Assembly (NCBI GenBank): GCA_937625935.1
Contig: OW569354.1
Span: 186,001-250,000 of the forward strand
Source: Tetramitus jugosus
Taxonomy: Eukaryota > Heterolobosea > Eutetramitea > Acrasida > Vahlkampfiidae
Length of the DNA: 64,000 bases
Direction: 5' to 3'
The translations under genes were made by a program, and so were the position numbers. Positions 21,126 to 33,218 of the stretch are shown piece after piece. Below the pieces are notes generated by a model. That model had not been told where the DNA came from, did not search any database, and was given only the letters and a program-made list of their open reading frames with translations. Every line of letters begins with the position of its first letter. The first letter of the stretch is position 1.

Positions 21126-22886
21126 ATGATGATCTCGCGAAGCAGCAGACGAATCACTCAAGCCACCACCAGGCATTTGATGAACAACAACATTCAAAGA
21201 TCTTCAATGCACAGCGTTAAATCATTTAGCAGTGTGACTGCTGCTGAGAAGAAGGCGAACATTTTGAATGGTGCTGTTGACACCAATTGCGAAGAATACA
21301 AGATCAATTTTGAGCACAACACTAATGTCATCAAGGAATTGAAGGACACGATTGAACAGATTCGATTGGGAGGTGGTCAGAAGGCTCGTGACCTTCACAT
21401 TCAAAGAAAGAAGCTATTGCCTCGTGACAGAATTAATGAATTGATTGATCCTGGCACGTCATTCCTCGAATTTTCTCAGTTGGCTGGTTATGAGTTGTAC
21501 GGAAAGGACAAGGTTCCAGCAGGTGGTATCATCACTGGTATCGGTACAATTCACGGTCAACAATGTGTCATTGTTGCAAATGATGCAACTGTGAAGGGTG
21601 GTACTTACTATCCAATTACTGTCAAGAAGCACTTGCGTGCTCAAGACATTGCCATGCAAAATAGATTGCCTTGCATTTATATTGCTGACTCTGGTGGTGC
21701 CAATTTGGAACATCAAGCTGAAGTGTTCCCTGATAAGCTTCACTTTGGACGTATCTTTTTCAATCAAGCTACAATGAGTGCCAACGGTATTCCACAGATT
21801 GCTGTCGTTATGGGCAAGTGTACTGCTGGAGGTGCCTATGTGCCTGCCATGGCTGATGAGAGCATTATTGTCAAGGATAATGGTACTATTTATTTGGGTG
21901 GACCTCCTCTGGTAAAGGCTGCTACTGGAGAAATTGTGACAGATGAGGAATTGGGTGGTGCAGATGTTCATTGCAGACAATCCGGAGTGACTGATCATTA
22001 CGCAAACGACGAACACCATGCATTGTACTTGTGTAGAAGAATTGTCGCCAATTTGAATATGCCTCAATACAACTTGGACCGTAAGATAAATATGCTAAAC
22101 TTGGCTGATGTTGAAGAGCCAAGATTTAGTGCTGATGAAATCCCAGGTATCTTACCAAAGGACACTAAGAAAACTTTTGATGTCAGAAAGATCATTGCCC
22201 GTATTGTCGATGGAAGTCGATTTGATGAATTTAAGGCATTGTACGGAACTACTTTGGTCACCGGTTTTGCCAAGATTTATGGTCAACCTGTTGGTATTAT
22301 TGCCAACAATGGTATCTTGTTCAGCGAGAGTGCTCTCAAGGCAGCTCATTTCATTGAACTCTGTACTCAACGAGCTATTCCTTTGGTTTTCTTGCAAAAT
22401 ATTACTGGCTTCATGGTTGGTAAGGCCTATGAGACTGGAGGTATTGCAAAGGCAGGTGCAAAGATGGTGATGGCTGTTTCCAATGCCCAAGTTCCAAAGT
22501 TCACTGTTTTGATTGGTGGTAGTTTTGGGGCAGGTAACTATGGTATGTGTGGTCGTGCCTACGATCCTCGATTCCTGTACATGTGGCCAAACTCTAGAAT
22601 CTCTGTCATGGGTGGTGAACAAGCAGCTTCTGTCTTGACTCAAGTTAAACACGAAGGTATGAAGAAGGTTGGAAAGGAATGGCCTCAAGAAGAGCTCGAA
22701 AAGTACCAACAAGGACTCAGAGACAAATACGAGCACGAAGGATCTCCATATTACAGCAGTGCTCGCTTGTGGGACGACGGTGTCATTGACCCAGCTCAAA
22801 CCAGACAAGTTCTTGGTCTGTCACTTGCTGCAACCAACAATGCCCCAACCACATCCCCCACACAATTCGGTGTGTTTAGAATGTAA
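21126..22886 (+). CDS. MCCB: Methylcrotonoyl-CoA carboxylase beta chain, mitochondrial
   Basis: A 586-residue protein with an Arg/Ser-rich, acid-poor presequence ([17 protein letters not shown]), typical for mitochondrial import, then the two-part carboxyltransferase fold. N-terminal half: [22 protein letters not shown] cut short here as [36 protein letters not shown] and [17 protein letters not shown]-terminal half: [20 protein letters not shown] in part, QNITGFMVG and [11 protein letters not shown]. These follow MCC beta (not propionyl-CoA carboxylase), including the QAEVFPD motif. It carboxylates 3-methylcrotonyl-CoA in leucine breakdown, with the biotinylated alpha chain encoded elsewhere. 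No intron. Two ATGs in tandem at 21126 and 21129. Confidence 0.95.
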   Translation: MMISRSSRRITQATTRHLMNNNIQRSSMHSVKSFSSVTAAEKKANILNGAVDTNCEEYKINFEHNTNVIKELKDTIEQIRLGGGQKARDLHIQRKKLLPRDRINELIDPGTSFLEFSQLAGYELYGKDKVPAGGIITGIGTIHGQQCVIVANDATVKGGTYYPITVKKHLRAQDIAMQNRLPCIYIADSGGANLEHQAEVFPDKLHFGRIFFNQATMSANGIPQIAVVMGKCTAGGAYVPAMADESIIVKDNGTIYLGGPPLVKAATGEIVTDEELGGADVHCRQSGVTDHYANDEHHALYLCRRIVANLNMPQYNLDRKINMLNLADVEEPRFSADEIPGILPKDTKKTFDVRKIIARIVDGSRFDEFKALYGTTLVTGFAKIYGQPVGIIANNGILFSESALKAAHFIELCTQRAIPLVFLQNITGFMVGKAYETGGIAKAGAKMVMAVSNAQVPKFTVLIGGSFGAGNYGMCGRAYDPRFLYMWPNSRISVMGGEQAASVLTQVKHEGMKKVGKEWPQEELEKYQQGLRDKYEHEGSPYYSSARLWDDGVIDPAQTRQVLGLSLAATNNAPTTSPTQFGVFRM

Positions 22887-23184
22887 TCTGATTTTGGTCT
22901 CCATATGTATCTTTGTCCATGTCTTAGAATATTCTACAAAGGCTTATTTCTCCGTATGCGGTATCGTCCTTGCGACCCTCGAAAAAATCTCGCTCAAAAA
23001 AACACGAAAAATTCCTTCTCGAACCAAAAACACAAGTCTGCTTTTGAGCTACCTCACAAGAAAATCTCCATTATTGAAACCAACAACACAAGAAGATACA
23101 ATCATTCACAAACGCAAAAAAAACACCTCTTAAAGAACTTACTGCCGAACTTTTCAAACACCACATTCATCCATCCATTGCTAC

Positions 23185-25374
23185 ATGCCTCAAACACAAC
23201 CACACCCAACACCACCGCACCACCATCAACCTTCGCTGCAACCCTCCCCCGCCGCAGCCGCATCCTCTAGCTTTCATCAACAATTGTCACAATTGTTCAC
23301 ACCACCAGCACCACCCGCAACATCAACACTTTCACAGCTACAACAACAACAACAACAGCTGTCGCAACAACAACCAGTAGCTCAATATCCAATGTCTACC
23401 ACCACCAATAACAATAACAACAATAACAACAATAATAATAATGCGAGTGATGATTTGATGAAATGGATGATGATTCGACTCATGGGTGACCAAATGGTCA
23501 GTAGCTCACCTCATCATCTCAACAATATCAACAGTAACACAGTGAGTGACATTAGCTCTACTGTGAATACACTCACCAACAATCATAACAACCAATCAAT
23601 CGGTAGTAGTAGCAGTATGATCAATAACTATAATTATAACAACAATATCAATCATAGTAGTGATGAATGTGATGGTGACTCAACAGACAATGACGAAGAT
23701 TGTCATCATCACAATGACAAGAACAGACAACAACAACTACAACAGAATCAACAAAATCAAGATTTACATACACCAAAGATTCGTAAACAATATACAATGC
23801 AGAGAAGACGTGAAAAGTGGACCATGGAGGAACATGAGCTATTTATTCAGGGTATTGAACAGTATGGAAGGAATTGGGAGAGTGTGGAACAAGTTGTGGG
23901 ATCCAAGACCCGAAAACAAATTCGTTCTCACGCTCAAAAGTACTTTGAAAAGTTGAAAAAGGAGGGAGGAGTGTTTCCACCTCCACGTGCCAAGAAACGA
24001 TCACAGAATCCTTATCCTAAGCATACGTCGTCGTCGACAACGTTGAACACGATGACAACAACAACTGCCTCGATGTCTTGTTCTTCTTCTGCTGCTGCTG
24101 CCTCTTCTTCGACGACAAGCAGTGCAGCAGAAATGGGAGTTGAGAGCAGTGCAAAGGAAACCAATGCACCGCCTGTATTGAAAGAGGAATCAGGCGCGGC
24201 AAAAAATACGTATTCCACACTGATGAATGAGAGCTTCTTGGACGATCATTTCCTCACGAGTCCAGAGTATGTGAAGCCCAGTGATCCTGGATTATCACTC
24301 AATCAGTCACGCGTCAATATTCCCGGACTGTTTTCATTCTTTAATCAATTGATGATGCCATCGATTGCTACGACGACACGAGGATCCACTATCCATCATC
24401 ATCATCATCAGACAGGACAACCATCGTTTAACAATATTGCAAACAAGTTTGATTCATTGAAGGAAGATGACAAGAAGCAATTGAAGATGGTGTTGCACAA
24501 TTTGGCAGTCGTCATGTTCGAAGATCAGAAACAACGCTGCAAACCAGAGCAGCAGAGTCAGAGTCCTGATCAAGAAAACAACGAGATGGACAATGCTCTC
24601 ATTGATCAAGTCATGTGTGACGATGACAGTGATGAAGCAGCAGAGGGTGATCAACCATCGTCGCCACAAATCTGCACAGAAGCCGTTCAAGAAGAAAACA
24701 CACTAGACAACTTTTTGTGCTCCAGCAATACCAAAGACATTGTAGATGATGACATGTTTCGATTCACTTCAGGTGGATCATTGCCATCATCGTCTGAGAC
24801 TCCAATGACGAAACCAGATAATAACAACATGTATCTGTCATCAGAGTCCATGTACAATCGATTCTATGAGAATGCGAATGTGAATTCTCTGTTGCCGAAT
24901 GATATCACTTTCTCACATCCGCAACGACCTCCATTCCAAGGCGTTTATCCAATGTCAAATTGGATGAACCAGCAATTGCAACAACAACAACAGTCACAAC
25001 AACAGCAACAACAAGCATTAGATAGTTTGCGTGACATTGATCAAATCAATTGTTACTTTGGTAACAACAACATGAACAATCAAGCTCAATTAACATATGC
25101 GTCGCTGTTTGCATCTGCAAGGGAAAGGGAGACAGCCACGGCAATGGGGGGAATGAATAATGCTGTGGCTGCAGTGAACCCATACATGTCGACGTCGATG
25201 CCTGGAGTTGGCTTCTTGAATCCTGAGGCTGTTAGACTGACAAATCCTTGCAGTTTTAACTCTTTTGTGCCTGTTCATGGTACTGTTGTACCACTCGAAG
25301 CCAGAGAACCAACACACAGGGCCAAGGTTGAACTATTCTACTCATTGATGCAAAACAATAATCCTAACCAATAA
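23185..25374 (+). CDS. SHAQKYF-class Myb transcription factor
   Basis: A 729-residue protein dominated by low-complexity Gln, Asn, Ser and His runs. One Myb/SANT repeat lies at about 210-262: KWTMEEHELFIQGIEQYG, then a third helix ending in IRSHAQKYFEKLKK. The SHAQKYF signature defines the one-repeat Myb class common in plants, amoebae and other protists. The repeat is followed by a proline/basic segment and long regions rich in Ser/Glu. The protein probably binds DNA in the nucleus. Convergent with the RFWD3-like gene (8 bp between stops). The first ~25 codons are Pro/His/Gln repeats, so the exact start is uncertain. Confidence 0.85.
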   Translation: MPQTQPHPTPPHHHQPSLQPSPAAAASSSFHQQLSQLFTPPAPPATSTLSQLQQQQQQLSQQQPVAQYPMSTTTNNNNNNNNNNNNASDDLMKWMMIRLMGDQMVSSSPHHLNNINSNTVSDISSTVNTLTNNHNNQSIGSSSSMINNYNYNNNINHSSDECDGDSTDNDEDCHHHNDKNRQQQLQQNQQNQDLHTPKIRKQYTMQRRREKWTMEEHELFIQGIEQYGRNWESVEQVVGSKTRKQIRSHAQKYFEKLKKEGGVFPPPRAKKRSQNPYPKHTSSSTTLNTMTTTTASMSCSSSAAAASSSTTSSAAEMGVESSAKETNAPPVLKEESGAAKNTYSTLMNESFLDDHFLTSPEYVKPSDPGLSLNQSRVNIPGLFSFFNQLMMPSIATTTRGSTIHHHHHQTGQPSFNNIANKFDSLKEDDKKQLKMVLHNLAVVMFEDQKQRCKPEQQSQSPDQENNEMDNALIDQVMCDDDSDEAAEGDQPSSPQICTEAVQEENTLDNFLCSSNTKDIVDDDMFRFTSGGSLPSSSETPMTKPDNNNMYLSSESMYNRFYENANVNSLLPNDITFSHPQRPPFQGVYPMSNWMNQQLQQQQQSQQQQQQALDSLRDIDQINCYFGNNNMNNQAQLTYASLFASARERETATAMGGMNNAVAAVNPYMSTSMPGVGFLNPEAVRLTNPCSFNSFVPVHGTVVPLEAREPTHRAKVELFYSLMQNNNPNQ

Positions 25375-25382
25375 AGTCCAGT

Positions 25383-27567
25383 TTATTCGTCTGACAACCT
25401 AAACAAAGTGAATCTATCTCTCGATAATTGTCCAGCGAAATTACCCAACGGATGTTCCAGAGCTTTAAAGTTCTCAATGTTATACTTGTGCTGTGATGGT
25501 AGCACCTGTATCGTTGATCCCGTTTGTGGATCAATCAGTTTGACTGAAGAGAATTGAGTGTATGCTAGAATTGTCTTCTGATGGGTGTTCGAGTGGTCTG
25601 AATCATTGACAATATGCAAATCATCACTACTATCGTCGAGCACAAATGTGGGTTGACTGGTCTGTGAATTCGAATGGTATTTCACAGTGTACAATTGCGT
25701 TGGCGACGAGTAATAATCAGGGATAAATTGCTGTCCAATCCGTTGGAAGTAATTTGGTTGTAGTAGAGGCGGTAGTGGTGTTGGTGGTTGATCATGTTGA
25801 GTGAGTTGGGTCATCGGGGAGGCATCAAATGCAGAACGTGTCTGACTCAAGGGGAAGATCAAGTGACGAATAGATCGTGATGTTTGAGTTGCAGGCGAAG
25901 AATATGATGACACACATAACTGACTGATTGGATCGTATTGTGTGTGATAATTCACGCTTGGTCTTCCTTCTGTTGGTAGTGGCAACATTGCTACATCCCA
26001 ATCGATATTATCTGCAGACTTACAAAGGAAGGTGTTGCCATGAGTCTTACCTTTGGCAACTAATAGGCCCGATGTTTTGTCTGCGAAGGGTATGTGCGAT
26101 ATCGATTGAATCTTGTCAATTGGGTTCTGCACAATAAGGGATGAGACAGACTTGCATGTGTTGAATCTTGAATCATAAATATCAATCTGGCCATTTGTGC
26201 TGCCAACTGCAAAGTATGAGGAACCATCATTAAAATGAGTAATGCAGCTGATTGGATGTTTCACCTTGAGATAACCTTGCACATTCCTATTCTTCGTATC
26301 CACGAATAAAATCTCATCCATCGTTGTGCAAATTAAATTTCGCTGTTTCGTGTTATAGAGCAAGTGGGTCACAGTATTGTCTGAAACGATCAAGTCATCT
26401 GTTGTCGAATGAAGGATATTGTAAATCGAAATATTGTTATTGTAGTTGCACACTATAGTGGCTGGATCAACAAAATCGAAAATCTTGGTCGTTCTCGTCA
26501 TTAGTATCGATCGCTTCTCAACATAACTTGGAAATTCTCTATCGCCATCCTTATCCTGTCCACCATTATCAATTGTTCGCCGCTGTCTCTTTGATTGATC
26601 ACACAAAGACATCACTGCACCATATCTCTCTTCGTTGATTAACAGTCTCTTCTTTTGCTTTGATGCATTGTTTTTGTTCTTGACACCAAAGGGTATCGGT
26701 ATTTCATATGAATTCATTTCGCTTCTCAATCCTCTCAAAAAGTTCAAAAATTGATCGTGTTCGGTCGTCCGTTTGTTCTCATCACTCACATTCACAATCA
26801 TATTGTGTCTCGTATTGACAACATCATCGCTATCGTCATGATCGTCCAATTCATGCAACACAACAATCGCCTCTCGACTATTGTTGCCATTGTTCTGATG
26901 AGGTTTTTCACTCTCTTCTTGAACCACAACCTGACAACGCGATTCCAACTCTGCAATGTAATCTTCCATTTTTTGCTTCACAGCATGAAATGCACTCTCG
27001 GCTTGCTTCCTCTTTGTTCTCTCAGCTCGAAATCGTTTTCTGAGCTCCACATTCTCCCGACTCAACTCTCTTCTCATCTCGATTCGAAACACTTCACTCG
27101 TATTGGCACTGAAAAACAGTGGAATAATGTGATGAGTGTTCAGTTTGGCTTTACAGATGGGACACGAATGATTTTGTTGAACCCACTTGGAAATGCAACT
27201 CTTACCAAACAAGTGACCACACGTACAAGCAGCAACACAGTGCTCTCCTTCAGATGACCATGCATTTTGACAAATGATGCAAATATTCTGTTGATGATGT
27301 CATTCATCATCAATGAATGTGTTTGTAGTGTCAGAATGATCATCAAACAAGTGATCCAACAAGTGTACATACACCTTCTTCTTCTTGTTCTGCTAGAGTG
27401 GCACTGGGTTGTTGAATAATTTCAATATCGTCCCGTTGTTGGTTCCCAACATTGACCAATGATGAGGAAGACTGCATGATCATGGGCTTGCTATGCTCTG
27501 TGACTCTTTTTTTTCTTGCTAAACCAAGGTTTTGATCACGGAAATGCACGACGATTACTTGAGACAA
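25383..27567 (-). CDS. RFWD3-like RING finger/WD-repeat ubiquitin ligase
   Basis: Exon 1 is complement(27373..27567), exon 2 complement(25383..27287); the 85-nt intron (GTATGT/AACAG) joins in phase 0 just before the RING, giving 699 residues. RING at about 68-111: CIICQNAW...CTCGHLFGKSCISKWV...CPICK, with the spacing and GHLFG..CI..W pattern of RFWD3. A charged coiled coil follows at about 125-180, then a polar linker with a Ser/Asp-rich patch, and a C-terminal ~400 residues of beta-rich repeats consistent with a WD propeller (for example ISCITHFNDGSSYFAVGS). Human RFWD3 ubiquitinates RPA and RAD51 at damaged forks; that role here is inferred. Without splicing the RING is lost, which supports the intron. 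Confidence 0.8.
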
Positions 27568-27793
27568 AAAAGTCCGATAAAACTACGAAGGACCAGGTGA
27601 CTGATACAACAGCCCAAATCCGCAAGTTTACAAAAAAGAGGTATTATTCAAGTATTAGTTACGATTGGTGATTTTATTTCATTCGTTTGATTTAACAAAT
27701 TATGCCGTTGAGCCGTTGTCGCATTGAACACAAGGGTTGACCTGTGTTCGTATTCTATTGAGGGGAAGTCTTAGGAGTGTAAAGCAACCAATC

Positions 27794-30078
27794 TTAATGG
27801 GAGTGTTCATTGTGACTCATAAATCTAGAGAAGGTGTCATTGATCATCATGACTCGAATAGAAGAAACCAACTTGTCAAAGATATCAATCTCAGCCCGTC
27901 CCTTTTGAATCTGGAACAACTCTGATGATAGAATCCGATGGGCAATGTTCAACTCCTTGGGAGAATTTGGCAACAAGTATGTCTCAACAATCTCTTGTTG
28001 GATCAATATTCTATCATGAGTCGCTTTGAATGATTTATAGTGAGCCACCACCTCTAAGAACTCAAAGTTCTCCAAACTCATCTCCTTGTGACAGAATTCT
28101 CTGAACAATGCTCTTTGTTCTTCATTGGCCATCATTGAATCAAAAATGGATCCCATATGATTCTGATTTTCATCTTGTTGTTGATGCAACAATGCTCGAA
28201 GTCTGTTCTGTTCTTCCATATTCCTTGCCAACACGATATACACATCCAACACTTGATCATCAGAGTATAATTTGACTCGATTACATGTTACCAAAACAGG
28301 AGTCGGATCCTTCAGTCTGCAATCCATGAATGTATCAAAAGTCTTTCCTGTGGAACAAAGTGACTCAAGTTTTTGCATGAGTTCATCAGTCTTAAATTCT
28401 GTGAGTGCAGATGAAAGAGGCATGACTCCTTCAGTGGTACTTGGATCAAAAAGTAACTGCTGATAGAAGGACTTATTGGCACTAATGATGATTCCAGTTA
28501 GACAGTCGACTGTCAAAATAAAATCTGTAATTCCATCCATCACTGCTCTTGCTCTCTGCTCTTCAATAGAAATCTTGTCAATCAAGATTTGAAGCCTTTC
28601 ATGATCATAGGCAAGCTTCTTGTTGGAACTGTCCAAAGCTCCCAGCATGGTGTTAATCTTCTTGGTCAATATTGAAATTTCATCTTGAGCACATTCATCA
28701 ACCTTCAATCTCAGTCCACGATCAATCAGTTTTGCAACATCACTTACTCCATAGGTCAACTTAATAATAGGGGAAAGGACTGCTCTTTCAATGTAAAGGA
28801 TCATGACAATTGAAGTGATGACAACTCCGAGTGAAACCATTCCATAGGCCCAACCAAATGAACGAAGACCCAAGACATAAACATCTCTTTTCATATCTGC
28901 TCTCAACACCAAGTTGTTCTTTCCATACATATCAGTGAACACTTGATAGGAAGATATTGTTTTCTCTGAAGTGGTCTCATTTCCATTGTCCTTCAACCAA
29001 CATTGACGTCCTGCAACATTAACTTGTTTGTGAGCATTTAAGATGGATATTTCCATGATGTTGGCATCAGTCCAAACAGAGTTGTCCCATGTGATAACAG
29101 TACCCCTGTTTCTCTCGATCCGAGACTTCTTGGACTTGATCGCTGGATTCGTTGCCAGATCCGAGGAGAACATGGTGACACAAGATTGAGCTCTCACTGC
29201 AATATTTTTCACAAAGTCTTCATCCGGAGCAACTGCATACAACAAGATACCACTTGGTAGAGGACCTCTCAGTTCTGAACGAATTGGCTGAGCAAACAAA
29301 AAGTACAGAACATTGGCTGAAGTGTACATATATCCAACATTATCTGCATTGAAGTTTGTTGTCAAATTGTTGGCCATCATGGGATGATGTGGCGGAAGGC
29401 TCTCCAACTCTGGCAACAGTGGAAGAGAATTGCCTGTCTTCAGATCATATCCAACCCAAGCTGCTCTCGTTCCATTCAAGAAGTAAAACACACAATAATT
29501 AGCGAGAAGGACATCCCTCACATACTCAAAGTAGTAATTGGAGGCCAAATGTCCATTCATTCGCTCCCTTGTAAAATTGGCCATGACGTCATAAGGCACA
29601 TCCCAATTGGCATTATCTTCAAATATCAGTAGTCTGACGTTAGAACAAGACTTGTTCGAATTGCAACAAAATTGGGATTAAACGAGTACATACTGTCCAC
29701 CACCTTTGAGTGGAGGGCCAATCTGTCATACAGTGCCCTATTGACACGCTTCTGAGTCTCACGGGCATAAAACTTCTCCAAGTTGCGAGAGTTGGTCGAG
29801 AAAATGGACAATAGAATGGCCAAGAATCCTCCCATCATCAACAGGAATAAACACACAAGAATTACAATGGTTCTGAATTGGATACTGCACAGAAATCGAG
29901 TCAGGAACCTCCTTGAGGGTGACATCTTCTTCATTCCATCATCTCTGTTTCCAGCTTGTTCTTCTATCAAGTGTACCACTGATAAGAATTGAGGGCGTTC
30001 TCTGCCTTGTTGAGCAGTTGGTACCTTTGTTCCTGTTCTCGAACGGGTGCCATTCTGTTGTCGTGCGTGGTCATCCAT
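27794..30078 (-). CDS. Sensor gene A: CHASE4-TM-HAMP-PAS-RGS protein
   Basis: Exon 1 complement(29694..30078) and exon 2 complement(27794..29616) flank a 77-nt intron (GTATGT donor, GAAG acceptor, phase 1); product 735 residues. Order: basic cytosolic N-terminus, TM1 (IVILVCLFLLMMGG), an extracellular ~290-residue domain with an N-W-D motif right after the splice join and a FFLNGTRAAWVGYD-like core typical of CHASE4 sensors, TM2 (MVSLGVVITSIVMILYI), HAMP (SPIIKLTYGVSDVAKLID), a PAS-like domain (VMDGITDFILTVD), and a C-terminal RGS domain (FREFCHKEMSLENFEFLEVV...FSRFMSH). It should sense an external signal and speed GTP hydrolysis on a G-alpha. The start MDDHARQQ is chosen by comparison with the two paralogues at 35085 and 44564; an upstream in-frame Met exists. 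Confidence 0.83.
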
Positions 30079-30298
30079 GATCAAAGTTGCTCCTTTTTCT
30101 GTCTTGGATTTGTTGTGGTTTCTTGTTGGAAAGGTGTGAATTGAGAACAGGGGAGGAATGACATTGGTCATGGAATACTTTGTATGGGTTGGGGGGTGGC
30201 GAAAAAAGATCCGCCCAACGGAACTTCTGAACGACACAGAAAAAGTGCACGCGATGATATATGATTTTTGAATGAGCAACAGCGAAAGAAGAAAAGGA

Positions 30299-30596
30299 CT
30301 GACAGGATCCTAAAAGTCTCACTACTGGTTTTAGGTGTACCCACCCAAAGAAAGGTGCTTGAATCAACCGGTGATAGATTGCAGTATTCAACACTTAAGT
30401 TTGCTCTCTTGTTCCTCCTTCGTTGTATCTATCGAGTTCATGACAACAGACACAGTTGTGATCCATGCTCGACAATTCAGCTTCGGCCCCTTAACTTTCG
30501 TCCTGATTGTCAGAGCTCTCGTGTGATACCGTCGTAGTCTTAATCGTAAACGATACCAACACGAGATTGGTAGTGAGACTTTTAGGATCCTATCAG
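30299..30596. mobile_element. MITE-like element with 27-bp terminal inverted repeats
   Basis: Positions 30299..30325 and 30570..30596 are inverted copies that differ at one base (core AGGATCCTAAAAGTCTCACT). The 298-bp unit has no coding frame of its own. No clear target-site duplication is visible at the ends. It lies directly upstream of sensor gene A, within its likely promoter region. No transposase with matching ends is in the window. Confidence 0.65.
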
Positions 30597-31418
30597 AATC
30601 CAAGGGAAACCGTTTAGTTTTTGGGTTCTGGGGAGTATGCTCGCAGGGCTGAAACTTAAAGGAATTGACGGAAAGGCACTACATGAAGTGGAGTATGAGT
30701 AGTGATCTTAGGATGTGAAAATGATTGACAGATTAAGTTGTTGAGTGCTGATGACCTCTCTTTCCTTGATTTTCTCTTCAATCAACTGTCGGTGCTATGA
30801 ACATCAATATATTCCTTCATGCTCTTTTTGAAGAATTTCAAGGGTCGTAGAAGTTTTACGGTCGTTTTTCTAATTTTCCTAGTTGGAGCTCCTCATGACT
30901 TTTAAAAGTCGATCCCTCAACAATACAAAGTGGTATGAACTTTTCGAACAATGAATATAGCAATATTCTTCCCTTCCTCTTTCCTTAACAACATGCAGCC
31001 TTGGAGAACAACAAACAAAGGATCAATTTTTCTTTTTATCGAAAATTAACAAGGTGTCTTATGTGACCTCTTCTCCTCCGTCTAGTGGTACCACTCATAC
31101 TAGCGCTTTCGATAACAGATACTCGGCAAAGCTCAAGGCCTTGAAACACTTGATTCATCAAAACTTGAACGAGATGCACACTTCCTCCTGCTTTTCACCA
31201 CTTGAACTACTCTACAACGATGACAATTAGATGATCAAGAACAAAAGAAACAGTTACACCAAGTCAACATACCTTCCATCTCTTAATCTTATAGTGGAGT
31301 TGTTGTCTTACATCATGTAGCGCATCAATCGAGTACCAGGCTTCTCATGTACTTGTAGTAGCCTTTCTCCTTTATCTTTACTCTTCCAATCACATGCACC
31401 CCGTCCAGCCGAACACCA
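30597..31418. other. Non-coding stretch, nothing recognised
   Basis: No frame longer than background and no repeat could be seen here. The base composition is like that of the neighbouring decayed DNA. It may be the eroded flank of the transposon relic that follows. Confidence 0.4.
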
Positions 31419-33000
31419 TCAGAGTGAAACACAAATCGTCTCTTGTACAAGCGTCAGTAATAATTGGTTGAGTTCATTGAACAACGTGACAACATTGATA
31501 CTACTTACACTCATTGCATGTAACAATTTCATCGTTCCTTTGTGTGTCGTGTAGTTCAAACGATCTTCGAGATTCTGCAACAAGGGAATAGCCTCGCAAG
31601 TACCTTGATCCACTCGATACGTTCCATGGATGGATCGCAGAATCACTAGGTTAAAACTGTCAAACGGGAATGCTGTGTAGTACCAGAGAGGTCCATGCCT
31701 CTTCACACAATCAACCAAATGGGTGAGAAGATGAACATTTAATGAAACATACCGATCACCATACACTTCCTGGAACTGAGGCACAAAATGTGTCAGCTCC
31801 AGTTGTACTTTATCCAATTGTTGTGTTGTCAGTTCAGGTTAAAGCAGCTCATACAGGGCATTGACCAGAATCATGTGGTGGTCACAATAGCGAGTGCTCG
31901 CTGGAAACAAGTGCTTTGTAAGTCTCGATGTATAGAGCATGAACACAAGACACTCTGATGCTTTAAAATATCGATGATGCTTGATGATTGATCTGAGATT
32001 TCGACGAAACACAGATAGAAGCTGTTGCTGCAAGAGCAATTGACCAAATGATTCCCACATCTGCTTGCTCTCTCTTGCTCCCAATCTGTCGTTGTACTGC
32101 ACGAGTGCCTTGGAGAATGAGAGATTGAAAGAACACCATGAAAATGGAAATGGCAGTAACGAGATAGCTCTTCCACTCTGTGGCACCATCAATAATCACC
32201 AGAAAGGAGTAACCCCCTCTGGTGTCACAGGAGCAGCAATTCTCCTGTAGACTTCACCGTCATAAACGTCACAAATCACATCAGATGATTTGCAATTTCT
32301 CAGGTGATAGTGCTGGGCGAGAGTGTAAAACCTTATATCCACTCTCATCCTGTCAACGAACTGCTGGACCGGATTGTACCAATGGAAACACTCGATGTAA
32401 CAATTCTTGTTGCAAACGCCGTTGCCCGTCACAAAATTGTGCTCACGACAAAAGTAAATCTTGTTCATTCTTGAGTGGTGAGCAAGTCACTTTAAAAACT
32501 TGTGCTTGGATGTCACTAGAGCATTGTTCTTGGGAAGGAACGCCTGGAGGAAGGTCAACAACTTTTCCAAACCTTGCTCAAATTGAGTTGGACCATGAGA
32601 TACAAAATCAAAGTACAAGCAGTATACAAAGAAATGGGAAGATATTGACACATCTTTTGATCCCATAGTGGATCATCACTATGAATCGTGGATATTCCAT
32701 TGGTGTAGTAATCTCCGATGACTGGCCTTGATTCTTGCATCTCGAGCATGGGTTGAGCTTGAGCCAAGTCTTCTACATCAACAGATGAGATTTGACTTCA
32801 ATGAACTCTTCATCACCAAGCTTCACTACCCGAAATCAGCTGTTTGGCATCAGATAGAGGGCACAACCGTGGTGAGTGGTGGGTTTGGGTTCAGTGGAGT
32901 GTTGGGTGTTGCTTGGGCTGTTGAGGAACAACAATCTTGTTGATGATCGACAACACTATATGTTGGATTTTCCAACATGTTCAGCAAAACTTGTGGTCTA
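31419..33000 (-). pseudogene. Tnp2/CACTA-like transposase relic (DUF4218-type region)
   Basis: Read on the minus strand from about 33000 to 31419, several frames each show part of one protein. At 32196..32468 there is a VYDGEVYRRI segment; at 31963..32199 IIDGATEWKS, the catalytic-domain DG...WKS pattern of Tnp2-type transposases; at 31839..32192 FKASECLVFMLYTSRL..HHMILVNALYELL; and at 31419..31817 HLLTHLVDCVKRHGPLWYY followed by AFPFDSFN, the typical DUF4218 signature downstream of tnp2. Only one stop codon at 31839 separates the last two pieces, which are in the same frame; frameshifts separate the others. The element is dead. Family is assigned by motif pattern alone, and the left boundary near 33000 is approximate. 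Confidence 0.65.
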
Positions 33001-33218
33001 GTTCTTGTTCTTCTCGTTCGATACTTCATAGAAAAGAATCTAGGATGAGGAAGAACTTCAAGGAAATGATTTCTAAGCTCCCTATTCAGAGCATTCTTTC
33101 CGGGGACGAAAGCGACATCGAGATGAGCGATGTTTCGAGGTAATACGGACTCAAAAGTAGGGACTCGTGCTGTTTCATTTTCACAGAGAGTGGTCAAGCT
33201 TTACTCTGTTGATGTTTG

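Noticed and set aside
23401-23450. AAC/AAT repeats in the Myb gene as a CRISPR or satellite
   Set aside because: They are in-frame codon repeats for Asn/Gln; similar runs occur in many genes here. No CRISPR-like repeat-spacer pattern was seen anywhere.
28272-28463. Antisense 63-codon frame conserved in all three sensor genes (also 35563..35754 and 45042..45233)
   Set aside because: It lies opposite the PAS/RGS coding strand, so its conservation follows from the sense protein. No independent start context or domain.
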